Notes under the pieces: generated by a model
Seen by the model: only the letters and a program-made list of their open reading frames with translations
Database searches by the model: none
What the model was told of the DNA's origin: nothing
Source: Fodinibius sp. Rm-B-1B1-1
Lineage (GTDB): Bacteria > Bacteroidota > Rhodothermia > Balneolales > Balneolaceae
DNA length: 64,000 nt
Reading direction: 5' to 3'
Assembly: GCF_038594945.1 (NCBI RefSeq)
Contig: NZ_JBCFYD010000001.1
Span: forward strand, 372,001-436,000
In this document: positions 53,093-61,449 of the stretch, in pieces
Numbering within the stretch: position 1 is the stretch's first letter
Layout: every line of letters starts with the position of its first letter
Position numbers and translations under genes: made by a program

Positions 53093-55028
53093 TCGTATCG
53101 TTATTCAGATGCAAAGCTTTCAATAATCTACGAGCTATTTTCATATAATTTTGTTCCGTAATTATCCCAACGAGACGATTACTTTTAACCACCGGCAGAC
53201 ATCCTATCTTTTGGCTATCCATAATTTCCATTGCTTCTATAATAGACGCCTCCGGGTGAATAGTAATGGGGTTTTCAATCATAATATCTTCCACCGTCTC
53301 CATCACATCTTCGCTGTGATTTACAGACTTCGAATAGGCATTAAATACCATTCGCATCGTCACCAAACCCACAAGATGCTTCTTATCATCTTCCACCGGA
53401 ACATATCGGATGCGCCGCCAATCAATCAAATTAGCCGTAAACTCCAACAAATCATCTTTTTGCACAGTAAACAAATCCGTAGTCATAAACTCCTCCACAA
53501 TCAGGCTCGACGGCTCCCAGTGCTCTAAATCCTCCATACGTGCACGCCCCCATTTATGTACCGGTTCACCTTTTTTCTGATTTTTAATCATCGCCGTTGT
53601 TATCGCCGCCAACGTCTGCTCTTTGGATTTATGCTCCTTCATAAGTGCAGCGTAATTATCCAGCATCCAGTACGACGGCGTCTGCCCTTTGGTAACCCGC
53701 TGCTCAATAATTCCCAAATACTCCGTAATATCGGCGTCATCGATACCCGCTTCCTGCAATCCTTCTTTCGCAATAGGTAATAACTCCTCCGTAATTAAAT
53801 CTACCGCATTAATACGCTGATCATCGAACCAACGGAACTTGGTATCGAGTCCCATTTTTGAAGCCGCCACAAAATTCATGCGCGCATCATCAAAATCCAT
53901 CTCATCCGCCACATTGGGATGGTAATCCCCCATTTTATTCATCAACCCCAGCCAAAAAGCTGAATTAGCAACCTCATCGGTAACCGTTGGTCCCGATGGG
54001 CAAACCCTATTTTCGATACGCAGATGGGCCTTCCCATCAGTCACGCCATAGCAGGGACGATTCCAGCGATATACCGTACCATTATGCACTTGGAGAGCAC
54101 GCAACGCCGGCGGCGTACCCTCATCCAAAAGCTCCTCAACATCTTCAGTCACCTCAGAGCTAAGCATCACACGATATCGCGCCGTATCTTCCTGGAAAAT
54201 TTCCAAGATACTTTCATCGACCCACTCATTTCCAAAGGTTACACGCGGGCTACTTTCCCGCAGATGATCACCCACCGTACGTGTATCCACCGACTGCTGG
54301 AACAATGCTATCCGCGTTTCATTCCACAGCCGTTTCCCAAAAAGAATGGGTGATCCTACTGTTGAAGCCAGTACCGGTGCCGTAACAAGCTGCGCAATGT
54401 TGTACTTAGATACAAACTCACCGGGGCCTACCTGCAAGTGCACCTGAAAGCCAGTATTGCAAGCTTCCAAAAGGGGCGAATCAAACTTCATGAGCAGTTC
54501 ATCCATGCCCTGGATACGCAAATCATAATCTCCGCCACGCAGCTTCGTAATCGCCTGGCATAACGCCCGATAGCGCTGCAGAGGCGTCATATTTTTTAAA
54601 TCCACATCAACCTTTCGAATGGTTGGCAGTATCCCCGTCAGCAGTACCTCGGCTCCAAGCTCCTCTGTAACCGACCGTACCCTGTCCAGCTTCTGCTGTA
54701 GATCTTCTTCCATCAGGGATAAACAATTGCCCGTAAACTCAAGGGGCGCCATGTTAATCTCAAGATTAAACTTCGCAAATTCGGTCGTATAGGAACCGCT
54801 TTCCGCCTCCTGCAGTTTTTCAAGCACCTCCATATTATGCGGCCAGGCTTTGGCCTGCTGATTAACCAGGCAAAGTTCTTGTTCAGCACCAATACGAATA
54901 GGATCTGTTTCGAACCAATCCCCCTCATTTAACATGCGATCCAGCGCTCGTAAATCTTTAAGCACATACTTCATAAAGCGCTGTACTTCTTCCTGACTGT
55001 CAGCCAATTTTACCCTGGATTCACCCAT
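53070..55028 (-). CDS. GCS2-type glutamate-cysteine-ligase-like carboxylate-amine ligase fused to a CBS pair
   Basis: 652 residues. The first ~480 residues are a GCS2-like ATP-dependent amide ligase (I-G-A-E-Q-E-L-C-L, F-N-L-E-I-N-M-A-P-L, R-Y-R-A-L-C-Q-A, H-L-R-I-E-N-R-V-C-P). The last ~130 residues hold two CBS domains (F-M-T-T-D-L-F-T-V, I-M-I-E-N-P-I-T-I-H-P-E-A-S-I-I-E-A), which usually sense adenosine nucleotides. So a gamma-glutamyl-type ligase may be energy-gated. I use the ATG at 55028: AGAGGT is 5 bases upstream on the minus strand; a GTG two codons earlier is the alternative. The desuccinylase-like gene follows with 23 bases of overlap. Confidence 0.9.
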   Translation of the reverse strand: MGESRVKLADSQEEVQRFMKYVLKDLRALDRMLNEGDWFETDPIRIGAEQELCLVNQQAKAWPHNMEVLEKLQEAESGSYTTEFAKFNLEINMAPLEFTGNCLSLMEEDLQQKLDRVRSVTEELGAEVLLTGILPTIRKVDVDLKNMTPLQRYRALCQAITKLRGGDYDLRIQGMDELLMKFDSPLLEACNTGFQVHLQVGPGEFVSKYNIAQLVTAPVLASTVGSPILFGKRLWNETRIALFQQSVDTRTVGDHLRESSPRVTFGNEWVDESILEIFQEDTARYRVMLSSEVTEDVEELLDEGTPPALRALQVHNGTVYRWNRPCYGVTDGKAHLRIENRVCPSGPTVTDEVANSAFWLGLMNKMGDYHPNVADEMDFDDARMNFVAASKMGLDTKFRWFDDQRINAVDLITEELLPIAKEGLQEAGIDDADITEYLGIIEQRVTKGQTPSYWMLDNYAALMKEHKSKEQTLAAITTAMIKNQKKGEPVHKWGRARMEDLEHWEPSSLIVEEFMTTDLFTVQKDDLLEFTANLIDWRRIRYVPVEDDKKHLVGLVTMRMVFNAYSKSVNHSEDVMETVEDIMIENPITIHPEASIIEAMEIMDSQKIGCLPVVKSNRLVGIITEQNYMKIARRLLKALHLNNDTNEESDNS

Positions 55029-55236
55029 AGGCACCTCTGCATTAATTTATAGGTCTTGATCGTTTAAATAATCGAATTTATTGCACAGAATGCAAGCGTT
55101 CTTTACCTGTATCGCCTAACACATTTTGGATCCAAATAATTTTTAATATGAGTTTTTCTCTTGGTGAGACTTACTCTTTAACCCAGCTCTCCTTTTCCTA
55201 AATAGTTTACTGCCCTTTCAAACTTGAAGCCAATAA

Positions 55237-55270
55237 AAAAGGATGGCCAAAACAAATCAGCCATCCTTTT
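55237..55270. terminator. Bidirectional terminator below the GLUG lipoprotein gene
   Basis: AAAAGGATGGC (55237-55247) pairs perfectly with GCCATCCTTTT (55260-55270). On the minus strand TTTTTTATTG follows. It closes the lipoprotein gene at 55296. The rest of the 55029-55295 gap shows no gene. Confidence 0.9.
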
Positions 55271-55295
55271 ATTTGCTCCAAAACTTTGAATTACA

Positions 55296-57077
55296 TCATT
55301 CCCAGAAAAGGGTCGGGTAGTCACTATCTACTGACTGCCAAATACTTACAAAATCAAATTCTGACATGTTAGTTTTAGCATTGCTACCAGTCATCTCTGA
55401 GGTAGTCAACCCATAATTGTATGAACTAAGACTGGTATTACCACCGGCTCCCTCTGCTTGTCCGGTACTTTCGGTATCCCAATAACAGTTCTGTACAACA
55501 CTATTCGTGTCATAATAAACCCCAATTAATCCTCCCAATGATGTGTTTCCTGCTGTTGAAGGTATTACCTCCCCGCTTGCATAGGAATAGGTTATACGTG
55601 TATCTGAACTATTGCTTCCAACCAAGCCTCCAACACGGTCCTTACCGGTCACTGTTCCCTTGGCATAAGATTTCTTCACGTGTCCGATATAGGAATCATT
55701 ATTATTGGTCATTTTACCTACCAGACCGCCAACATTATAAATCCCGGATACATTACCTATAGCATAACTATACTCGATGCTGCCCCAGTTGAGCCCAACA
55801 AGTCCACCGACATAATCCTCAATAGAAGTTACCGTAACATCGGCAAATGAGTTTTCAATACTTCCATAGTTATCACCAACCAATCCACCACATCTCCCGT
55901 CTGTACAATGAACCTTACCCGTTACCGATGAATTAGACACTTTTCCATTCTGATTAACCATACCGGCTAATCCCCCAGTTCCTCGGCCGCTTCCAGTTAT
56001 ATCTACATTTTCAAGTTTTATATTTCTTACCTCTACACCATCACCTATACTCACAAACATTCCTACGTTGTCATCACGATCAATAGTTAAGTCCGATATT
56101 ATATATCCCTGTCCGTCATACACACCACCAGATAAATATAGTGGCTTAAAACCCTTCCCAAGATTCCAACTTGCCGTTTCAGATCCGTCGATATCATCAA
56201 TTTGTACAAAATAATCTGAATTATATTCAGGGTTATCTATCGCCTGCAACTGCTCGATAGTCGAAATCTGAAAAGGATCTGCTTCTGTTCCCGTCCCCCC
56301 AGCGAATGGACTATCAAACACCGCGGTAATCATTTTTGCCGTATCTACCGTAATAGTAATAAGAGTATCAGTTCCAGAAATATCACCTTGCCATTCCATC
56401 AAAGACCACCCGTGAGCAGGATTAGCCTCAATCTCAACCGTTGAATTATAGAGGTACTCTTGCTGATCGGGATTCAATACTACTGCACCTGAACCGTCAG
56501 TAATGACATTAATTCCAAAAGACTTTTTCTCAAACAAGGCTGTTACTTCCTGAGGGTTTTCTACGGTAATTTGCACCGGATTTTCGGAGCCTGTTACATC
56601 ACCGGTCCATTCCACAAACTTATATCCTTTTGCCGGACTTGCAGTCAACTCGACAACGGTACCATGTTCGTACTCTTTGGATTGCTGCTCTACTATTTTC
56701 TCATTAACCGTACCCTCTCCTTCGGTATTGACCACCAGCTTATAGTTTTTCAGCTCAAAATTTGCGGTAATCGAATAGTCCTGATCTATCGTTAGCGAAA
56801 GTGGATTATCTGAACTTTCTATATCTCCCGTCCACCCAATAAATAAATACTCATCGTTGGCGTCAGCCTGCAGCTCTATCTGCTCCCCATCTTCATAGCT
56901 GTCGCTGGCAGAAGGAGAAATGGAACCACCTTCAGAAGGGGTTACCGTTACATCTAAATTATAGGTACTGGTTTCTTCATTATTTCCGGCCTCAGAATCT
57001 GGTCCCGTACCGTTACTACTGCAAGATATAACGGCAAGAGTAAAAAGTATGATGAATGTTTGTAACAGATATCTCAT
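55296..57077 (-). CDS. InlB-repeat/GLUG-motif surface lipoprotein
   Basis: About 593 residues. A lipoprotein signal ends in the lipobox V-I-S-C. Three divergent InlB B-repeats follow (about residues 40-275 of the mature protein), each with the pattern V-x-P-x-x-G..Y..G..V-x-L-x-A..G..F..W-x-G-D-x..N-P..I-x-V, three times W-T-G-D or W-Q-G-D. A loose region (F-A-G-G-T-G-T-E-A-D-P-F) leads to GLUG-type repeats (G-G-L-V-G, repeated at least six times). Such proteins sit on the cell surface as beta-solenoid adhesins. I take the ATG at 57077 because it starts the signal directly; an ATG at 57131 adds 18 residues. Confidence 0.87.
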   Translation of the reverse strand: MRYLLQTFIILFTLAVISCSSNGTGPDSEAGNNEETSTYNLDVTVTPSEGGSISPSASDSYEDGEQIELQADANDEYLFIGWTGDIESSDNPLSLTIDQDYSITANFELKNYKLVVNTEGEGTVNEKIVEQQSKEYEHGTVVELTASPAKGYKFVEWTGDVTGSENPVQITVENPQEVTALFEKKSFGINVITDGSGAVVLNPDQQEYLYNSTVEIEANPAHGWSLMEWQGDISGTDTLITITVDTAKMITAVFDSPFAGGTGTEADPFQISTIEQLQAIDNPEYNSDYFVQIDDIDGSETASWNLGKGFKPLYLSGGVYDGQGYIISDLTIDRDDNVGMFVSIGDGVEVRNIKLENVDITGSGRGTGGLAGMVNQNGKVSNSSVTGKVHCTDGRCGGLVGDNYGSIENSFADVTVTSIEDYVGGLVGLNWGSIEYSYAIGNVSGIYNVGGLVGKMTNNNDSYIGHVKKSYAKGTVTGKDRVGGLVGSNSSDTRITYSYASGEVIPSTAGNTSLGGLIGVYYDTNSVVQNCYWDTESTGQAEGAGGNTSLSSYNYGLTTSEMTGSNAKTNMSEFDFVSIWQSVDSDYPTLFWE

Positions 57078-57295
57078 AATTATTTTGCTTACGTTAATAG
57101 ATTTGTGAGGCATTAATCGCCTCTCATTCATTAATACGTAAAAGCCGAATTAAAAGGGTCAATTCTTGCTATTCAGATTTGCTCTCTGATATCCAAGAAG
57201 AGAAAAAGAGTTGTTGTAACTTTTTATAAAATTGCCCTTACTGAGATAGGATTAGAAAAACCGCTAAAAAAACTAAGCCCTGACTTTTTAAGCTT

Positions 57296-59731
57296 CTATT
57301 CCAGTGCATCTACATTTACGTTAATACGAACAGAGCTGGCCCCCTTGGGTTTTTGCTCATCAAATAAATCAAAGGTTTTGTCTAGCATACGTTCAATAGC
57401 TGCTGCCCCATTTGATGGATCAATCTTGATAAATGTTTCCCATCGATAAAAGTTCTGCATCTTTGCAATAGCTGCCGGTGATGGCCCCAGCACGGCCTCC
57501 ATACTACCCAATACATCAGCTAAACACTCTGTGAAAATAGTGGCTACGCGCTGTACATTATTTTCCTTTTTACCCTTAAATATGAATCGAATAATTCGAG
57601 AATACGGTGGATACTGCAACATTTTCCGATAGGCCAACTCTTGACGGGCAAACGATTTATAATCGTGTTCCTTGGCTTTTTGTATGGCGGGATGATCGGG
57701 CTGCCACGTCTGAAAAAACACCTTTCCTTCTTTGTCTGCACGCCCCGAACGTCCGGCCACCTGGCTCAACAGCTGATACATGCGTTCGCCCGATCGAAAT
57801 GAAGGAAAGGCAAGTTCGGTATCCGCATCAATAACCCCAACCACCGTCACATCAGGAAAATCAAGTCCCTTACCGACTATTTGCGTCCCAACCAAAATAT
57901 CAGCTTCTTTCCGACCAAATGCTTTTAGAATTTGGGAGTGCGCATCTTTGCCCGACGTCGTATCAAAATCCATGCGCAGCGTTTCTGCCTCTGGATATAG
58001 CTCAGTAATCTCTTGCTCCAGCTTTTGAGTGCCACTGCCACGTGGCGCCACGGTATTATTACCGCATTCCTTACAACGACGCGGCTCTCGCTCAGAATAT
58101 CCACAATAGTGACACCGCAACTGTTTTTTGGATTTGTGATAGGTTAGGCTCACTGAACAGTTTGGACACTCAGGAATTTCACCACAAGTACTACACTGCA
58201 GATACGATGAAAAACCTCTTCTGTTATACAATAAGATAGCTTGCTCCCCATTCTCTTTCGCAGTTTTAATAGCCTCATAAAGGGGTATTGCTATCGGTCC
58301 CTTCATCGCCGAACGGTACTGTTTTAAGTCCAGCACATTCACTTGGGGCAACTTCGCTTCAAACGGTCGTTTTGTGAGCTCTAAGTATGTACTTTTGTCT
58401 TTTTTTGCCCCATACAACGACGACATACTGGGTGTTGCCGAGCCCATTACCACGGTTGAATTAGTGATACGTCCCCTCATAACTGCCACATCACGTCCAT
58501 TATAGCGTGGGGCTGGATCTTCCTGCTTATACGACATATCGTGTTCTTCATCTACAACAATGAGTCCAAGGTTTTGCACGGGAGCAAACACTGCTGAACG
58601 CGCGCCGATGGCGATACGTTTTTCCCCCTTCTGCAACGCCCGCCACGCATCATAGCGCTCCCGATTGGTAAGCCGACTGTGGAGTACGGCAATATCATCC
58701 CCAAAAATAAGATGAAACCGTTTTACAATTTGAGGTGTCAAGCCAATTTCGGGCACTAATACCAACCCTCCCTTACCTTGCTCAAGGGCTTTTTTCAGGG
58801 CATGAATATACACTTCCGTTTTGCCACTGCCCGTAATGCCATACAACAAAAAACTACTAAAAGTATTTTCATCCAAAGATGCGCTTATCTGAGAAAATGC
58901 GCCCTGTTGTTCTTTATTTAAGCTATTAAGTTGTGTGGGATCATAATCGAGCTTTTTACTTAAGTTCGTCGTTTCAACCTCTTCTGTTACTATCAATCCT
59001 TCATCTGCAATTCGGCTTAAGGTATAGTGCTCCAGTAAATCGTAGTCTGTTAACTGTTTTTGAAATTCTGGCAGATCTAATTCAGTTAGTAATGTTAGTG
59101 CTTTAATCCATTTATAATTATTATTCTGCTCTCTATATTCTTCGATAAGCTGTAAAGCATTTTCTCTTGACTCATCCTCTTTCCATTGCCATAAATTATC
59201 AGTGCTGGGCTTCATTTTTGAAGCCGGTTCTTCACGAACTTCAAGAATCTTTTGTCCAACCAATTGATCAATTACTTTGGCATTCCATCGTTTTTCGGCT
59301 TCTTTAAGCTGATAGGAACCTTTCTCCAACACTTCTTCAACAATCTGTTTGGAATCATCATCAAGATAGGTGGGTATTTCACCGCTCACAGGCTTCAACC
59401 ACTTTTCGGCGTAAAAGTTTAGGCCCAGTGGTAATGCTGCCTGGATCACCTCCCCCCATCCGCAATAGTAAAATCGATGTATCCAGTTGGTAAGCTTTAG
59501 TAACTCCTGCGAAATGACCGGCTCCTCATCCAATATTTTTTGGACATTCCGGGTATTGAAATCGGGTTCATCACCATGAATATTAACAATGACACCAATC
59601 TTTTTATGTCTTTGTAGTGGAACCCAAACTCTTTTCCCAACCTCTGCCACTTCCTTAAAGTTCTTTGGCAAGCTATAGGTAAACGGTTGACGAACAGCAG
59701 TTGGAAAAATGATATCTGCGTATAGAGACAA
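57296..59731 (-). CDS. priA: Primosomal protein N' (replication restart helicase PriA)
   Basis: 811 residues. The N-terminal DNA-binding domain begins Y-A-D-I-I-F-P. Walker A is Y-G-I-T-G-S-G-K-T (near 293), D-E-E-H is present (V-V-D-E-E-H-D-M-S-Y), and the zinc-binding cysteines lie around residues 510-550 (C-S-T-C, C-P-N-C, C-H-Y-C, C-K-E-C). The helicase C-terminal half has Q-V-A-G-R-S-G-R. It restarts stalled forks and loads the primosome. The start is TTG at 59731, with the family N-terminus starting a few residues later; no ATG exists upstream in frame. Confidence 0.96.
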   Translation of the reverse strand: MSLYADIIFPTAVRQPFTYSLPKNFKEVAEVGKRVWVPLQRHKKIGVIVNIHGDEPDFNTRNVQKILDEEPVISQELLKLTNWIHRFYYCGWGEVIQAALPLGLNFYAEKWLKPVSGEIPTYLDDDSKQIVEEVLEKGSYQLKEAEKRWNAKVIDQLVGQKILEVREEPASKMKPSTDNLWQWKEDESRENALQLIEEYREQNNNYKWIKALTLLTELDLPEFQKQLTDYDLLEHYTLSRIADEGLIVTEEVETTNLSKKLDYDPTQLNSLNKEQQGAFSQISASLDENTFSSFLLYGITGSGKTEVYIHALKKALEQGKGGLVLVPEIGLTPQIVKRFHLIFGDDIAVLHSRLTNRERYDAWRALQKGEKRIAIGARSAVFAPVQNLGLIVVDEEHDMSYKQEDPAPRYNGRDVAVMRGRITNSTVVMGSATPSMSSLYGAKKDKSTYLELTKRPFEAKLPQVNVLDLKQYRSAMKGPIAIPLYEAIKTAKENGEQAILLYNRRGFSSYLQCSTCGEIPECPNCSVSLTYHKSKKQLRCHYCGYSEREPRRCKECGNNTVAPRGSGTQKLEQEITELYPEAETLRMDFDTTSGKDAHSQILKAFGRKEADILVGTQIVGKGLDFPDVTVVGVIDADTELAFPSFRSGERMYQLLSQVAGRSGRADKEGKVFFQTWQPDHPAIQKAKEHDYKSFARQELAYRKMLQYPPYSRIIRFIFKGKKENNVQRVATIFTECLADVLGSMEAVLGPSPAAIAKMQNFYRWETFIKIDPSNGAAAIERMLDKTFDLFDEQKPKGASSVRINVNVDALE

Positions 59732-59819
59732 AAGCGCAATTATTAAACATTACAAATACAAGGTGCTGCTAAGCATATTCATTATGCTTCATTGAATCAA
59801 TAAAATAACAGCAAATAAA

Positions 59820-59847
59820 AAAGGGCCCCGATTGCTCGGAGCCCTTT
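59820..59847 (-). terminator. Rho-independent terminator of the second SusC/SusD operon
   Basis: AAAGGGCCCCGA (59820-59831) and TCGGAGCCCTTT (59836-59847) pair over 11 of 12 positions. On the minus strand TTTTTTATTTG follows, as expected for an operon reading leftwards. Confidence 0.88.
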
Positions 59848-59887
59848 AGAATGAATACTTACCGTAAATCGATAAGCTTAAGTTATA

Positions 59888-61438
59888 TTATCTGCTACTC
59901 GCGTACTCCACATCCCAGAATAGAAGTGTGGTTTGCTCGTCACCTCCAATTGCCGAAGCAGCATCACTCCAGTTAGACTGGTTCAAGTTCTGCTCGTCAA
60001 CAGGATAAGTGAAGCGCGTAGGAATATCATCCTCTTCATCTGCATTTGGATTTTCATCAGCAACAAACCATGTTGGATGATCCAGTCGTCGCCAGTCAGT
60101 CCATGCCTGAAGGTTGTCATTCATATATTGACCTAACCACTTCTGTTGGGCGATAGCTTCGATTTGCTCTCGCTCAGTACCAGTAGCAGGATACGCAGCG
60201 GGACCGCTTAAAGGATCGAGATAATCATCAATCTCAGATTGAGTAATCTCTTCATCACTTGAAGCATCGCTCCAGTATTGCATATCAGCAGTAACCGCAT
60301 TCTCGTAGTGATCTTGAGCTGCAGCTGCAGTACCGGTCAACCATCCACGAACATTCGCTTCAGCTCGGATGAACTCAACTTCAGCATACTCAAGGAGAAT
60401 CCCTTCGAAATCAGACTCAATCAATGGCCCTTTAACATGGGAATAGTCGATGTAGTCATTAGACTCACCATATATTCCTCCCACATAAGCCATCTCAGCA
60501 GGATCGCCTTCTACGGTATTTGTATCAACCTGCGTAAATTGAATTTGACGACGTGGGTCTTCCAAGTCATTCATCATATCAATTAGCGTATTGGCTGCTA
60601 CAAAGTCATTACGACCTGTATTGATCACATCTTCCCACACCGGATTTCTGTTAGGTGGGGTGTTTGTGAATTCCAGCGCTAAATTATCGTCATTAGACTG
60701 AAATGCAGCAGGAGATGCCTCTTCAATAGCAGTTTGTGGGTCAAAATTAACCGCACCTGGTGTTTCTGCTACCTGAATGGCCATACGCATTTTTAGCGAG
60801 TTGGCAAACATTAACCATGCTTCCATGCTTCCTGCATAGAAAACATCAGCAGAGCTGCCAAAACCGGGAGTCCCTGCATTAACTGCAGTCTCCAAGCCAC
60901 TAATAGCTGAATTTAGGCGACTCATCAGATTGGAATAAATCTCCGCCTGATTATCGTACGCCGGCGATACATTATCAGCATCCAAGGCGTCAGAATACGG
61001 AATATCACCAAAGATGGTTACCAACTGGTGGTAGGCCATAACATTGATAACTTCTATCTGAGCCTGCATCGCTGCCTTCTCTTCAGCAGGCGTAAATTCC
61101 TCTTCCTCAACAAGGCTCGATGCCCTTTTCAAGTTATTTAGAACGTCGCGATAAACTTCGCTCCAGTAACTGTCAGGAATCGATCGACCTGTCAAATTGT
61201 ACTGGGATTCATCAGCATAAGTTGTTGCTGCCCAATACTGAGACATAAACATAAACATGTTAATGTTGTAATCAACGCTTGTTTTTAACGTTCCCAGACT
61301 AACGAGAGAGTTAGAAAACAAGGGATCTGCTGTTACTTCAGACGCGGCTTTAGGATCATCATTCAAGCTGGTTAAATCATCCTCGCACGAACTGAGTACC
61401 AGTGCAAATACTAATAAAGGTAATAGTAGTTTTCTCAT
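59888..61438 (-). CDS. SusD-like lipoprotein, second subfamily
   Basis: 516 residues. The signal ends in the lipobox L-S-S-C. The body resembles the SusD/RagB nutrient-binding lipoproteins of the SusD-like_2 group: L-N-D-D-P-K-A-A near the N-terminus, Y-W-S-E-V-Y-R-D-V-L-N-N-L, A-M-Q-A-Q-I-E-V-I-N-V-M-A-Y-H and G-D-I-P-Y-S-D-A-L. It differs from the first SusD at 43560, so the two systems take different ligands. I start at the ATG at 61438; the TTG at 61447 adds three residues. It follows its SusC partner by 11 bases. Confidence 0.93.
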   Translation of the reverse strand: MRKLLLPLLVFALVLSSCEDDLTSLNDDPKAASEVTADPLFSNSLVSLGTLKTSVDYNINMFMFMSQYWAATTYADESQYNLTGRSIPDSYWSEVYRDVLNNLKRASSLVEEEEFTPAEEKAAMQAQIEVINVMAYHQLVTIFGDIPYSDALDADNVSPAYDNQAEIYSNLMSRLNSAISGLETAVNAGTPGFGSSADVFYAGSMEAWLMFANSLKMRMAIQVAETPGAVNFDPQTAIEEASPAAFQSNDDNLALEFTNTPPNRNPVWEDVINTGRNDFVAANTLIDMMNDLEDPRRQIQFTQVDTNTVEGDPAEMAYVGGIYGESNDYIDYSHVKGPLIESDFEGILLEYAEVEFIRAEANVRGWLTGTAAAAQDHYENAVTADMQYWSDASSDEEITQSEIDDYLDPLSGPAAYPATGTEREQIEAIAQQKWLGQYMNDNLQAWTDWRRLDHPTWFVADENPNADEEDDIPTRFTYPVDEQNLNQSNWSDAASAIGGDEQTTLLFWDVEYASSR

Positions 61439-61449
61439 GGTATTCAATC

